Below, piece by piece: positions 8,531 through 18,208 of a stretch of DNA of 64,000 bases (positions are counted from its first letter, which is position 1; the number at the start of each line of letters is the position of its first letter). Origin of the DNA: Vogesella mureinivorans. Lineage in GTDB: Bacteria; Pseudomonadota; Gammaproteobacteria; Burkholderiales; Chromobacteriaceae. The stretch covers positions 233,548 to 297,547 of the forward strand of contig NZ_VMTV02000134.1 in the NCBI RefSeq assembly GCF_007644035.1. The letters are read 5' to 3'. Position numbers and translations under genes: made by a program. The notes below the pieces were generated by a model that saw only the letters and a program-made list of their open reading frames with translations, ran no database searches and was not told the origin of the DNA.

Positions 8531-9250
8531 ATGGAACTCTATCGCTTACTGCAACAACAAGGCTTTGGCAGCCGTAAGGAATGCCGCAAGCTGGTCGAAT
8601 ACGGCCTGGTAGACCTGAACGGGGAAACCGAATACAACTGGCGCCGCGAGCTGGCCCCTGGCGACATCCACTCGCTGCAGGTAGATGGCACCCCGTGGGC
8701 GCTGCTGCCCGAGCCCTTTTACCTGCTGCTGCACAAGCCGGCAGGCTATGAAACCTCGCACAAGCCCATTCACAACCCCAGTGTGTACCGCCTGCTGCCC
8801 CAGCAGATGGTCAACCTGGGTGTATCAGCCGTAGGCCGGCTGGACGTGGATACCACTGGCCTGCTACTGTTTTCTACCGATGGCCAGTTTGTGCACGCGC
8901 TGACCTCGCCGAAAAAAGATGTCCCCAAGCACTACCGCGTTACCACCAAGCACCCGGTTAGCGCCGAGCTGCTGGCACGCTTGCGCGAGGGCGTACTGCT
9001 GCACGACGAGCAGGAAACGTTGGCCGCAGACAGTGCCGAGCAGGTGGGCGAATACCTGCTGGACATGGCCATTACCCAGGGTAAGTACCATCAGGTAAAG
9101 CGTATGGTGGCCGCAGCAGGCAACCGCGTAGAGCAGCTGCATCGCCTGGCGCTAGGCAGCCTGGCGCTGGGTGATTTACCTGAAGGCGCGTGGCGCTTGC
9201 TGGCTGCCGACGAGTTGGCCGCATTGGGTTTTGCCAGCCCGCAGGTATAA
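8531..9250 (+). CDS. rsuA: 16S rRNA pseudouridine(516) synthase RsuA
   Basis: The 239-residue protein has an N-terminal S4 RNA-binding domain (residues 1-60) and the RluA/RsuA catalytic fold. The catalytic motif GRLDVDTTGLLLFS contains the nucleophilic aspartate, and KYHQVKRMVAAAGNRV is the conserved C-terminal element. Length and motif order match small-subunit rather than large-subunit synthases. It modifies U516 in helix 18 of 16S rRNA. Two copies of the dispersed 10-mer lie in its 3' half (9019 and 9214). Confidence 0.92.
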   Translation: MELYRLLQQQGFGSRKECRKLVEYGLVDLNGETEYNWRRELAPGDIHSLQVDGTPWALLPEPFYLLLHKPAGYETSHKPIHNPSVYRLLPQQMVNLGVSAVGRLDVDTTGLLLFSTDGQFVHALTSPKKDVPKHYRVTTKHPVSAELLARLREGVLLHDEQETLAADSAEQVGEYLLDMAITQGKYHQVKRMVAAAGNRVEQLHRLALGSLALGDLPEGAWRLLAADELAALGFASPQV

Positions 9251-9270
9251 GCGGGCATGATCCGATAATG

Positions 9271-9296
9271 AAAAAACCGCCGTGAGGCGGTTTTTT
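9271..9296. terminator. Bidirectional terminator after rsuA
   Basis: An 11-bp stem AAAAAACCGCC/GGCGGTTTTTT with loop GTGA serves rsuA and the convergent rhodanese gene. Confidence 0.92.
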
Positions 9297-9313
9297 CATG
9301 GGCGGCGGATGGC

Positions 9314-9682
9314 TTAGCGCACGATGGGGCGCTGGCTGCTGCGGCTGGCTTCTTCCAGCCCGCCCAGGTTTTGCAGGCGGGTGTAGCCCAGTGCTTTCAG
9401 CGTGTCCAGTGCCTGTGCCGAGCGGCGGCCGCTGCGGCAATACAGCTGGATAGGCGTGTGCTTGTCCGGCACCCGCGCGGCAATGCCTTGCGCAATGCTG
9501 TCTACCGGCAGCAGCTGCGCGCCCTGCAGGTGGCCGTCGGCAAACTCTTCCGGCGTACGCACGTCGATCACCACCAGCTTCTGGCTGGCCGCCGCTTGTG
9601 CTGCGGGCTTGGCCGGGCTGGCGGCATAAACGTTGGCCGCAGTGGCCAGCGCCAGCGTGGTGGCAAGGAGCAGGGTTTTCAT
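9314..9682 (-). CDS. Periplasmic single-domain rhodanese-like protein
   Basis: The 122-residue precursor has a signal peptide (MKTLLLATTLALATAANVYA) followed by one rhodanese domain. The active-site loop is YCRSGRRS, with the sulfur-accepting cysteine. VIDVRTPEEFADGHLQGA is the domain signature. It probably carries out sulfur transfer or redox chemistry in the periplasm; the substrate is unknown. It begins 2 bp after the intact-frame stop of hemY and may be co-transcribed with the hem genes. A copy of the dispersed 10-mer overlaps its signal peptide region at 9632. Confidence 0.9.
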   Translation of the reverse strand: MKTLLLATTLALATAANVYAASPAKPAAQAAASQKLVVIDVRTPEEFADGHLQGAQLLPVDSIAQGIAARVPDKHTPIQLYCRSGRRSAQALDTLKALGYTRLQNLGGLEEASRSSQRPIVR

Positions 9683-9684
9683 GC

Positions 9685-10888
9685 TTAGCAGCCTTGTTGC
9701 AGTGCGATTTTCAGTGCCAGCGCCTGGTGCTGCGCTGCTTTGTCATCCTTGCCCAGTGTGGCAAACAGCTTGGATAGCTCGGCGTGGGCGCACAGGGTGG
9801 GCTGCATGGAAACGCTGGCTTCCAGGTTGCGCCTTGCCCCACAGCTGCTCGGCCAGTGCCAGGCGGCCTAGTGCTAGTAGCAGCATGTGGTCGCGCGGGC
9901 GCGATTTCAGCCAGTTTTCCGCGTCGCGCATCAGCGTCAGGCGGCGCTGGCTGTCGATGTGCTCGGCCAGCATGCCCAGCTCGCGTGCCAGCTCGGGCGT
10001 GGCTTGCTCTTCGTCCGACAGCGCAGTGGCAATCAGCTCGGCGGCCAGCGGGTAGGTGTCCAGCGCAATCAGGTGACGCGAAATGTCTACCACCAGGTCC
10101 GGGTTCTGTTTTTCCACGCCGGGGATGCGCTTGAGCCAGTCGCGTACCTCGCGCTCGCTGCCCAGGCTCACCAGCTGCTGGCGATAGGCTGCCAGGCGGT
10201 AGCGGCGGGCTTGCTCGGCTTCCAGCGCGTCGGCTTTCAGCAGCTTTTCGGTAATCTGCAGTACCTGCTCCGGCTGTTTCAGCAGCATGCGGATTTTCAG
10301 CTCCAGGCGCAGGGCCGAGGTCAGGTTGCTGCTGATGGCGCGGGCGCGTTCGATGGCGGCTAGCGCTTCCAGCGGCTGTTTGGCGTCCATGCGGATCTGC
10401 GCTTCTACCATGTGGCGTGCCAGCTGGATGCGCTGAGGCATGTTTTCCAGGCGGCTCAGGTAGCCATCGCGTTTGGCGTTGTCGCCTACGCTGGCGGCCG
10501 AGCGGGCTGCCACCATCAGCGCCAGGGCGCGGTTTTCTTCCGAGTATTCGTCGTCGATGGATTTCAGCGCTTCGCGTTCGGCGCGCTGGTAGCGGCCCTC
10601 GAATAGCGAAATAGCGGCTTCACGCAGCGCATGGCGCGAGGCGCGCAGCTTTTTCTGGCGCTGGAACGTGCGCACTTCCTGCGGCAGGTTGGCCGCCAGG
10701 CCCAGCAAACGCAGCACGGCGTAGGCCACCAGTACCAGCACCACCACGGCGATGATCAGCAGGTTGAACGACACTTCCATGCGGTACGGCGGCACAAACA
10801 GGATGGCGTAGCCGGTATTCAGGGTAGAGGCCAGGCCAATCAGTACCGCCAGGGCAAACAGCCCGACAATCCAGAACACAAATCTCAC
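9685..10888 (-). pseudogene. hemY: Haem biosynthesis protein HemY, frame broken near the 3' end
   Basis: The frame from 10888 gives a good HemY N-terminus: two membrane helices (residues 1-75), then TPR-like helices to about residue 353 (LALAEQLWGKAQ). It then runs into unlikely sequence and stops at 9743. The alternative frame supplies a typical C-terminus (NLEASVSMQPTLCAHAELSK, then LFATLGKDDKAAQHQ...) with a stop at 9685-9687, just before the rhodanese start. The shift lies at about 9821-9836. The restored protein would be near 400 residues, the usual family length. HemY is an inner-membrane protein of the protohaem pathway whose biochemical role is not settled. A sequencing error or a real loss of the last 45 residues cannot be told apart here. 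Confidence 0.8.
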
Positions 10889-10891
10889 GGC

Positions 10892-11917
10892 TTACTCCAC
10901 GGTATTGCCCTGCGCATCGCGCACGGCTTTGAGGCTGGCAGACAGGTCGGGCAGGGTGACGTCCAGGCGGGCAGCGGCCAGCTCGGCCAGGGTGGCTTGC
11001 CATTTTTGCGTGGCCGGGGCGTCGCGGTCGAAGTAGCGCGCACCGTACTGGGCGGCGGCGGCCAGGTCGGCCTGGTAGGTGGCCCCGTCGCGCTGGGTTA
11101 GCGCCAAGCGGGCGTCCAGCAGGCGCAGTTTGATGTTTTCGCGCAGGAAGAAGGCCTGCTCTGGCGACAGCAGCAGCGCTTCGGGTTTATCCATGCGGCG
11201 GATGCGTACCATCTCGCCCAGGCTTTGCGTCACGTCAGCCAGCAGGCGTTCCCACCACGGGGCGTTGGCGGGTAGCGCCGGGCGGGCGGTGCTGGTGGCC
11301 AGGCGGTGGTGGTCGATCACCAGCGGCAGGGTTTCCGCCCCCAGCATCAGGGTGTCCAGTTTGACTGTCAGACCCACGCTATCCAGATAGGGCAGGGCTT
11401 TCAGGGTTTCCAGGTCTTTGGCGACGGCTTTTTTGACCGGAATCAGCGCCGGGTTGTCGAAACGGGCCAGGCGGTTGTCCACCATTTCCAACGCGGTAAT
11501 GGCGCCGCTGATATTACCGGCCAGCTGCAGCTGCTGGCTGGCAATGCCCAGGGTGTGCTCTACCTCGGACAGCAGCCAGTCGCTGCGGTTTTTGGTGAGC
11601 TCCTGGTACATGGCGCCCAGCGTGGCGTACTGGCCGGCCGATTCGTTGACGCGGGCTTCCAGCAGCACCAGCTTGGCTTCGGCGGCGCGGGTGGCGGCCA
11701 GGGCTTGTTCGGTTTGTGTCTGGATGGCTTTGGTGTTGCCGCCGCTCTCGGCCAGGCGGCTGGCCAGCGCTTGCTTGGCTTCGTTCAGCTGCTGGCGGCT
11801 GTCCAGGTATTGCCAGCCGGTAACACCCAGCGCAATCAGGGAAACAATCAGCGCGAGGTTGACGGTTTTCTTGGCTGGCAGCGCGCTGCCGGTTTCTACT
11901 GGGGTGGCTTCGCTCAT
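10892..11917 (-). CDS. hemX: HemX, inner-membrane protein of the hem operon
   Basis: The 341-residue protein has one membrane anchor near residues 23-40 (LALIVSLIALGVTGWQYL) and a coiled-coil region after it, then a helical domain with the family segment WLLSEVEHTLGIASQQLQLAGN. HemX proteins are often annotated as uroporphyrinogen C-methyltransferase, but this architecture has no methyltransferase domain. It lies between hemD and hemY, 3 bp before hemY. The ATG at 11917 (MSEATPVET) is preferred over an upstream TTG at 11938. Confidence 0.9.
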   Translation of the reverse strand: MSEATPVETGSALPAKKTVNLALIVSLIALGVTGWQYLDSRQQLNEAKQALASRLAESGGNTKAIQTQTEQALAATRAAEAKLVLLEARVNESAGQYATLGAMYQELTKNRSDWLLSEVEHTLGIASQQLQLAGNISGAITALEMVDNRLARFDNPALIPVKKAVAKDLETLKALPYLDSVGLTVKLDTLMLGAETLPLVIDHHRLATSTARPALPANAPWWERLLADVTQSLGEMVRIRRMDKPEALLLSPEQAFFLRENIKLRLLDARLALTQRDGATYQADLAAAAQYGARYFDRDAPATQKWQATLAELAAARLDVTLPDLSASLKAVRDAQGNTVE

Positions 11918-12034
11918 GGGATCTCGTGGTGACCGCAAGGTAGCCGCGCTAGGCGGCAGGGTTGCTGGATCCGGCGCGGGGCGCCGTATAACTGCAGGGC
12001 ATTGTAACGCCGCCTTGGTGGGGCTGCCAGCCGC

Positions 12035-12763
12035 TTAATGCGCCAGCATGGCGGCCAGTGCGCTGGCACTGCCGTCGCATAGTGAAATATCGCTTACACC
12101 GTACTGGCGCAAACGCAGGGCAATGCGCGGGTGCAGGGTATAAAACGGCAGCGTGCACAGCAGGGCGCGCTGTGCCGCTTGGGCTTGGCCAAACAGCGCG
12201 TCGGCAATTTCGCTGGAGGTCACCAGCAGGCCAGCTAGCTGGCTAGACGCATGCAATGCGGCCAACCCTGCCCAATCCGGCGGGGTGACCTCGCGCTGGT
12301 AGATGTCGGCGTGGCGCACCAGCGCGCCGCGTGCGGCAAGGGTTTCCCCGAGCTGGGCGCGCCCGCCGTGGCCACGCACAATCAGCACACGCTGGCCGGC
12401 AAGCTGCTGCAGGGCGGGGTGCGCCAGCAGGGCGTCGCTGTCGTTGCCGGTTTCGGGGTACAGCACCGGGCGCTGGCTGAGCTGCATCAGCTTGTCGGCG
12501 CTGGCGCGGCCAACGCAGGCCAGCTGTACGCTGGCGGGCAGCTTGGCCGCCACGGCCGGCCAGCCGATATCGATGGCTGACGGGCTGACAAAAACCAGCC
12601 AGTGGCTCACGCGTGCCAGCGCGGGCAGGGTGGCCAGCGCGGCGTCGTCTGCCACCGTGTCCAGCACGCTGAAAGGCTGCGCGGCTACGCCCAGCGAAGC
12701 CAGTGCAGCTTGCAGGCGGGCGGCCTGGGCCGGGGGGCGCACCAGCAGCAGCGTGCCGGCCAT
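12035..12763 (-). CDS. hemD: Uroporphyrinogen-III synthase
   Basis: The 242-residue protein closes hydroxymethylbilane into uroporphyrinogen III with inversion of ring D. HemD sequences are poorly conserved, but the two-domain alpha/beta pattern is seen: LLLVRPPAQAARLQAAL at the start, WLVFVSPSAIDIGWP, RVLIVRGHGGRAQLGETLAARGA in the middle and LLVTSSEIADAL near the C-terminus. Position 4 bp after hemC on the same strand gives firm support. It is cytoplasmic. Confidence 0.93.
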   Translation of the reverse strand: MAGTLLLVRPPAQAARLQAALASLGVAAQPFSVLDTVADDAALATLPALARVSHWLVFVSPSAIDIGWPAVAAKLPASVQLACVGRASADKLMQLSQRPVLYPETGNDSDALLAHPALQQLAGQRVLIVRGHGGRAQLGETLAARGALVRHADIYQREVTPPDWAGLAALHASSQLAGLLVTSSEIADALFGQAQAAQRALLCTLPFYTLHPRIALRLRQYGVSDISLCDGSASALAAMLAH

Positions 12764-12766
12764 GGT

Positions 12767-13702
12767 TTATTTGCCGGCCTGTTCGGCGATGACGGCGGCG
12801 ATCAGCGGCGCGGCGTCCTGGTCCAGCAGCTTTTTGGCCACCGCACGGCCCAGCGCGTCGGCGTAGTCACGCGGGGCGCTGGCGCTGGCGGTAAGCATCA
12901 CCGAGCCGTCCGGGTGCGCTACAAAACCGCCCAGGGTGATGAGGTTGTCGGTGAGGGTGGCAAAGCCGCCGATGGGGATCTGGCAGCTGCCGCCCAGCAC
13001 GCGCGAGAAAGCGCGCTCGGCGCTGACGCAGGCGTGGGTATCGGCGTGGTTCAGTGGTGCCAGCAGGGCGACGAGGTCGTCACGGTCGGCGCGGATTTCA
13101 ATGCCCAGCGCGCCCTGGCCCACGGCCGGCAGGCTTTCCGACGGCGCCAGCTCCTGGCGGATGCGCTCGCTCAGTTCAAGGCGTTTCAGGCCAGCGGCGG
13201 CCAGGATGATGGCGTCGAATTCGCCGTCGTCCAGCTTGCGCAGGCGGGTTTGTACATTGCCGCGCAGCGGTTTGATCACCAGGTGCGGGAAGCGGGCGCG
13301 CAGCTGCGATTCGCGGCGCAGGCTGGAGGTGCCCACCACGGCGCCGTGCGGCAGCTCATGCAGGCTGGTGTAGCGGTTGGACACCAGTGCGTCGCGCGGG
13401 TCTTCGCGCTCGCAGATGGCGGCCAGGGCAAAGCCTTCCGGCAGGTTCATCGGCACGTCCTTGATGGAGTGCACGGCAATATCGGCGCGGCCTTCTTGCA
13501 GGGCCAGCTCCAGCTCTTTCACAAACAGGCCTTTGCCGCCGATCTTGGACAGGGTTTTGTCCAGGATCTGGTCGCCCTGGGTGGTCATGCCCAGAATCTC
13601 TACCGTAAGCTGCGGGTACAGCGCTTCCAGGCGGGCTTTGATGTGTTCGGCCTGCCACATGGCGAGTTTGCTTTCGCGGCTGGCGATGACGAGCTTGTTC
13701 AT
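12767..13702 (-). CDS. hemC: Hydroxymethylbilane synthase (porphobilinogen deaminase)
   Basis: The 311-residue protein polymerises four porphobilinogen units. The cysteine that binds the dipyrromethane cofactor is in [10 protein letters not shown] at residue 240. Other family motifs are [18 protein letters not shown] at the N-terminus, [10 protein letters not shown] at 125-134 and the HSIKDVP segment at 78-84. It heads a minus-strand run hemC-hemD-hemX-hemY-rhodanese that supplies haem; the cytochrome c4 and ResBC genes a few kilobases away use it. Confidence 0.97.
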   Translation of the reverse strand: MNKLVIASRESKLAMWQAEHIKARLEALYPQLTVEILGMTTQGDQILDKTLSKIGGKGLFVKELELALQEGRADIAVHSIKDVPMNLPEGFALAAICEREDPRDALVSNRYTSLHELPHGAVVGTSSLRRESQLRARFPHLVIKPLRGNVQTRLRKLDDGEFDAIILAAAGLKRLELSERIRQELAPSESLPAVGQGALGIEIRADRDDLVALLAPLNHADTHACVSAERAFSRVLGGSCQIPIGGFATLTDNLITLGGFVAHPDGSVMLTASASAPRDYADALGRAVAKKLLDQDAAPLIAAVIAEQAGK

Positions 13703-13842
13703 GAACGGCGGTCCTGCGCTAAGAAAAGGATGGCCGGCATTCTAGCACGCACACGGCGGCCAACCTTGATGCAGGGCAGGGTGTGTGTAGCTGCAACATT
13801 ACCTGTAGTTTAACTACACGCTACGCCGCTTTTGCGGCAGGA

Positions 13843-14736
13843 TTACAGCAATAAGGCCAGCATCAGCGGCATGGTCAGCATGGCGGCCAGCGTCGAGGTG
13901 GTGACCACCGCGGCTGCCAGCTCGCCATCGCCCTGCATGCGCACGGCCAGGATATAGGCCGAGGTCGCGGTAGGCAGCATGCTCATCACCAGCGCCGCCT
14001 GGCGGTACAGCCCGGCAACGCCCAACAGGCCGGTGGCCAGTACGGCGATGGCGGGTAGCAATAGCAGCTTGATGGCGTTCCAGTACAGCAAGGGGCCGGC
14101 GTGGCGGCGCAGCGCGGCAAAGCGTAGCCCGGCGCCCACGGTAATCAGCCCCAGCGGCAGCGCCGCGGCGGCCAGGTGGTCGATGGCGGCAAACAGCGGA
14201 TCCGGCACTGCCAGGCCCGACAGGTTGGCCGCCAGCCCGCTTGTAATGCCCCAGATGATGGGGTTACGGGCCAGCTCGTGCAGCATGCCGCGCTCGCTGC
14301 CGTGCGCCAGCTGCCATACGGCCATCACGTTGACCACCGGCACCATGCTGCCGCAGAGCAGCGCGATGGTGGCAATGCCCTGCTGGCCAGCCAGTGTGCC
14401 CATGACGGCAAAGCCGACATAGGTATTAAAGCGGTAAGCGCCCTGGTTGCCGGCGGCAAAGCTGGCCTGCGGCAGCCGGAACAGCGGTTTGGCCGTGCTG
14501 CCCAGCGCAAAGGCGCAGGCGGTAAACAGCAGGCCTGCGGCCAACATGGGCAGGCTGGCGGCCAGGTCCAGCTGCGCCCGCGCCAGCGCGCGGAACAGCA
14601 GCGGCGGGAACAGCACGAAGTACACGAATTTCTCGGCCTCCGCCCAGAAAGCAGGCGCCAGCCAGCCGCTGCGCCGCAGGGCGAAGCCGAACAGGATCAG
14701 CAGGAAATCGGGAATGAGGATCAGGGCGGTGTCCAT
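13843..14736 (-). CDS. AEC family transporter (auxin efflux carrier type)
   Basis: About 297 residues with around ten hydrophobic segments arranged in two halves, as in the AEC family. Characteristic elements are PDFLLILFGFALRRSGWL near the start and NQGAYRFNTYVGFAVMGTL in the middle of the protein. Such transporters move organic acids or related metabolites; the substrate here is unknown. Several in-frame starts are possible (GTG 14763, ATG 14745, ATG 14736); the last is chosen because GAAG lies at a sensible distance. It is divergent from ppc, which raises the possibility of a link with C4 acids, but this is inference. Confidence 0.85.
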   Translation of the reverse strand: MDTALILIPDFLLILFGFALRRSGWLAPAFWAEAEKFVYFVLFPPLLFRALARAQLDLAASLPMLAAGLLFTACAFALGSTAKPLFRLPQASFAAGNQGAYRFNTYVGFAVMGTLAGQQGIATIALLCGSMVPVVNVMAVWQLAHGSERGMLHELARNPIIWGITSGLAANLSGLAVPDPLFAAIDHLAAAALPLGLITVGAGLRFAALRRHAGPLLYWNAIKLLLLPAIAVLATGLLGVAGLYRQAALVMSMLPTATSAYILAVRMQGDGELAAAVVTTSTLAAMLTMPLMLALLL

Positions 14737-14787
14737 GCCGGCCATCTTCGCAGTGTTTGTCACAATAAAATATTAGGGAAATAGAGC

Positions 14788-17496
14788 ATGAACGATCTGG
14801 ACAAGGATTTACCGCTACGCGAAGACCTGGCACGGCTGAACCGCCTGCTGGAAGCGCTGCTGCAGGAACAGGAAGGCGCCGAGGTGGTGGACGAGATTCG
14901 CGCCATCCCCAGCGGCGCGCAGCGCCACGATGCCGAAGCCGATGCGCTGGTAGAGCGCTTGTCGCCCGCCACCACCACCGCGCTGGTGCGCGCCTGTGGC
15001 TTGTATTCGCAGCTGTTCAACATTGCCGAAGACCTGCACCATGCCCGCCGCCGCCGCGCCCACCAGCGCGCCGGTAGCGCGCCGCAGCGCGGCAGCCTGT
15101 CGCGTGCGCTCGTTAGCCTGCACGAAAGCGGCGTGGATTTTGCCCGCCTCAACGCTGCGCTGCAGGAAGCCAGCGTTAGCGCCGTGCTCACCGCCCACCC
15201 CACCGAAGTACAGCGCCAGAGCGTGCTGGACGGCCACCGCGCCGTGCGCAAGTTCCTGCAGCAGCTGTCGTCGCCGGACATCACGCCAGAAGAAGAAACC
15301 GAAGTCGAAGCCAAGCTGCAGCGCGTGATCCACACGCTGTGGCAGACCACCGAAATCCGCCCGTTCAAAATGACCGTGGCCGACGAAATCGAAAACGGCG
15401 TGGCCTACCACCCGCTGTCGTTCTTCCAGGCCATCCCCGCGCTGTACGAGCGCCTGGGCCGCCAGATGCGCGAGCTGTGGGGCCAGGACGCGGCCATACC
15501 GTCTTTCCTGCGCGTGGGTAGCTGGATCGGCGGCGACCGCGACGGCAACCCTAACGTAGACGCCAGCGTGCTGCGCCACGCCGTTACCCGCCAGGCCGAG
15601 GTGGCGTTCAAGCACTATTTCTACGAGCTGGCCGGCCTGTACCGCGAGCTGTCGCTGTCGGCACGCCACGTCAGCGTGTCGCCCGCCATTGCCGCGCTGG
15701 CCGCCGCCTCGCCCGATGCGGCCATCAGCCGCCGCGAAGAACCGTACCGCCTGGCGCTGGCCACCATCGAAGGCCGCCTGTCGGCCACCGCGGCCAACCT
15801 TGGCCTGCCGCTGCGCGGCCGCTGGACTGCCGGTGAAGCCTACCCCGACACCGCCGCGCTGCAGGCCGACCTGGCTGCGCTGCGCGACTCGCTGGCCGCC
15901 AACGGCAGCGCGCTGCTGGTGTACGGCCGCCTGGGCAAGCTGGTGCGCGCGGTGGACGTATTCGGCTTCTACCTGATGCCGCTGGACCTGCGCCAGCACG
16001 CCGAAAAACACGCCGGTGTGGTGGGTGAGCTGTTTGCCCACGCCAACCTGGAGCACTACGCCGCGCTGGACGAAGCCGCCCGCGTGCGCGTGCTGCTGCG
16101 CGAGCTGGCCACGCCGCGCCTGTTGTACTCGCCCTTCCTCAGCTACAGCGCCGACAGCGAAAAAGAGCTGGCCATCTTCCGCGAAGCGGCCCTGGTGCAG
16201 CAGCAGTTTGGCCAGGGCGCCATCGCCCAGTGCATCATTTCCAACTGTGCCAGCGTGTCCGATATTCTGGCGCTGGCCTTGCTGGCCAAGGAAAGCGGCC
16301 TGCTGCGCCTGGATGGCGGCGTGCCGAGCATCAGCCTGAACCTGGTGCCGCTGTTTGAAACCATCGCCGACCTGGACGCCTCGGCCGCCATCATGCAGCA
16401 GCTGTTTGCGCTGCCGTGGTACCAGCAGCTGCTGAAGAGCCGTGGCGGTGTGCAGGAAGTGATGCTGGGCTATTCCGACAGCAACAAGGACGGCGGCTAC
16501 CTCACCAGCCAGTGGGAGCTGTACCAGGCCGAGCAGCGCCTGGTGCGCGTGTTCGACGCCGCCGGTGTGAAGATGCGCCTGTTCCACGGCCGTGGCGGCT
16601 CGGTCGGCCGTGGCGGCGGCCCCGCCTACGAGGCCATCATGGCGCAGCCGGCCGGTACCGTGGTTGGCCGCATCCGCATTACCGAGCAGGGCGAGATCAT
16701 CACCGCCAAGTTTGCCGACCCGGACAACGCCACCCGCAACCTGGAAGCACTGGTGGCCGCCACGCTGGAAGCCACCCTGAGCCAGGGCAGCCAGCAGGAC
16801 ACCGACGAAAGCGTGCTGGCCGAGCTGTCCGGCCACGCCTACCGCACCTACCGCGCGCTGGTGGAATCGGACGGCTTCATGCAGTACTTCATGGAAGCCA
16901 CGCCGATCAGCGCCATTGCCAAGCTCAACATCGGCAGCCGCCCGGCCTCGCGCAAGGCGCTGGCCAGCATCAAGGACCTGCGCGCCATTCCGTGGGTGTT
17001 CTCCTGGTCGCAGTCGCGGGTGATGCTGCCCGGCTGGTACGGCTTTGGCAGCGCGGTGAAGGCCTTCCTCGCCGCCCACGGCGACGACGCCGGCCTGGCG
17101 CAGCTGCAGGCGCTGTACCGCCAGTCGCCGTTCTTCCAGGTGATTTTGTCCAATATGGAGCAGGTACTGGCCAAGGCCGATTTGCAGATTGCGCGCCGCT
17201 ACGCTGCGCTGGTGGGCGACGCCGCGCTGGCCGACCGCCTGTTTGGCGGCCTGCAAGCCGAGTTCGACAAGACACTGGCCGTGTTCTTTGCCATTACCGG
17301 CCAGGACAAGCTGCTGCAGGGCAACCCCACGCTGGCACGCAGCCTGGACACCCGCCTGCCCTACCTGGACGCGCTGAACCTGCTGCAGGTAAAACTGCTG
17401 CAGCGCCTGCGCCAGGAGCCGGACGACGAGGCTGCGCTGTACGCCATCCACCTCACCATCAACGGTATCTCCGCCGGCCTGCGCAACAGCGGCTAA
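14788..17496 (+). CDS. ppc: Phosphoenolpyruvate carboxylase
   Basis: The 902-residue enzyme makes oxaloacetate from PEP and bicarbonate and replenishes the TCA cycle. Catalytic motifs are intact: TAHPTEVQRQS (catalytic histidine), GGDRDGNPNV, GYSDSNKDGGYL, FHGRGGSVGRGGGP and FSWSQSRVMLPGWYG. The C-terminus NSG fits the conserved -NTG type ending. The window also has the reverse-direction enzyme PEP carboxykinase (pckG), so flux at this node would depend on regulation. It is followed by a copy of the dispersed 10-mer directly after the stop and by a terminator. Confidence 0.98.
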   Translation: MNDLDKDLPLREDLARLNRLLEALLQEQEGAEVVDEIRAIPSGAQRHDAEADALVERLSPATTTALVRACGLYSQLFNIAEDLHHARRRRAHQRAGSAPQRGSLSRALVSLHESGVDFARLNAALQEASVSAVLTAHPTEVQRQSVLDGHRAVRKFLQQLSSPDITPEEETEVEAKLQRVIHTLWQTTEIRPFKMTVADEIENGVAYHPLSFFQAIPALYERLGRQMRELWGQDAAIPSFLRVGSWIGGDRDGNPNVDASVLRHAVTRQAEVAFKHYFYELAGLYRELSLSARHVSVSPAIAALAAASPDAAISRREEPYRLALATIEGRLSATAANLGLPLRGRWTAGEAYPDTAALQADLAALRDSLAANGSALLVYGRLGKLVRAVDVFGFYLMPLDLRQHAEKHAGVVGELFAHANLEHYAALDEAARVRVLLRELATPRLLYSPFLSYSADSEKELAIFREAALVQQQFGQGAIAQCIISNCASVSDILALALLAKESGLLRLDGGVPSISLNLVPLFETIADLDASAAIMQQLFALPWYQQLLKSRGGVQEVMLGYSDSNKDGGYLTSQWELYQAEQRLVRVFDAAGVKMRLFHGRGGSVGRGGGPAYEAIMAQPAGTVVGRIRITEQGEIITAKFADPDNATRNLEALVAATLEATLSQGSQQDTDESVLAELSGHAYRTYRALVESDGFMQYFMEATPISAIAKLNIGSRPASRKALASIKDLRAIPWVFSWSQSRVMLPGWYGFGSAVKAFLAAHGDDAGLAQLQALYRQSPFFQVILSNMEQVLAKADLQIARRYAALVGDAALADRLFGGLQAEFDKTLAVFFAITGQDKLLQGNPTLARSLDTRLPYLDALNLLQVKLLQRLRQEPDDEAALYAIHLTINGISAGLRNSG

Positions 17497-17514
17497 AGTT
17501 GGCCGCAGGGCAGC

Positions 17515-17548
17515 AAAAAGCCAGTCTGTGCTTGCAGACTGGCTTTTT
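17515..17548. terminator. Bidirectional terminator after ppc
   Basis: A 10-bp stem AGCCAGTCTG/CAGACTGGCT with a 6-nt loop is bracketed by A5 and T5 tracts and sits between convergent genes. Confidence 0.9.
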
Positions 17549-17584
17549 CCGTTTATCGCCTAAGCACCGTGGTGGCCGGCTGCC

Positions 17585-17920
17585 TCAACCGCCGCGCAGC
17601 GTGTGCAGCTTTAGCGGCAGCGCCTCGCCCAGCCAGCGCGCGGCGCTGGTGTGGCCCACCACTTCGTTGTCCAGCTCCGGGTGTAGCAGTACCGGCAGGC
17701 CGTCGCGGTATTGCTCCAGCAAGGCAGTCACCGCCGGCAGTAGCGGCTCGGCAAAGTTGATTTCGAACATTGGCCGCGTGTGCGGGCCCACTTCGCGTGC
17801 TATCAGCCGCCCCAGCCAGCAGCCGGCCGGCAAGCGGCTGGCCAGCGTGGCGTGCAGGGTGGTGGCTTGCGCGGTTTGTTCCGGCAGAAAATAAACGTGG
17901 GCGTGATAGATAGTGGCCAT
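17585..17920 (-). CDS. DOPA 4,5-dioxygenase family protein
   Basis: The 111-residue protein has the small ferredoxin-like fold signature of this family: YHAHVYF at the start, RPMFEINF in the middle, VLLHPELDNEVVGHTSAARWLG and a terminal LPLKL. The two conserved histidine-containing segments (HAHVYF and HP..NEVVGHT) are present. In fungi and plants relatives open catechol rings; the role of bacterial members is unclear. It stands alone. Confidence 0.85.
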   Translation of the reverse strand: MATIYHAHVYFLPEQTAQATTLHATLASRLPAGCWLGRLIAREVGPHTRPMFEINFAEPLLPAVTALLEQYRDGLPVLLHPELDNEVVGHTSAARWLGEALPLKLHTLRGG

Positions 17921-17972
17921 TGTGTGCGTGTGCTGTGTGTCTGGTGCAATGTTATTGCATGCTGGTTGCTAT

Positions 17973-18113
17973 TTATAGCGGGGTGCGGCGCACGCGTTCG
18001 CGGGCGTCGTCCAGCAGGCGTTGCTGGCGGTACGTCAGGCTGTCCTGATGGTGATGCCTTGGCGAAGGCGCGGGGGTAAACCAGTAGGCGAGTAGGCGGC
18101 GTAGCAGTTTCAT
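17973..18113 (-). CDS. Small hypothetical protein, 46 residues
   Basis: A short frame starts at ATG 18113 (MKLLRRLLAYWFTPAPSPRH) and ends with TAA at 17973-17975. It is strongly basic with an amphipathic start and HHHQDSLTYRQQRLLDDARERVRR at its C-terminal half. It fills an otherwise empty gap and is divergent from the LysR gene. I know of no family match; coding status is unproven and rests on position and the plausible composition. Confidence 0.35.
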   Translation of the reverse strand: MKLLRRLLAYWFTPAPSPRHHHQDSLTYRQQRLLDDARERVRRTPL

Positions 18114-18208
18114 GGCATGCTCATTGTTAAATGATTGACAATGAATACAGCATAAATCAGTTACTTTTTGCCGATAAATCCGCTATCACTCGCCATGTTG
18201 TCAAAAAG

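Noticed and set aside
14815-17451. An 878-residue open frame antisense to ppc, and similar long antisense frames at 3213-5141, 24599-26443, 32308-35337 and 41319-44012
   Set aside because: They mirror real, motif-bearing genes on the other strand and arise from high G+C at the third codon position. They have no recognisable domain.
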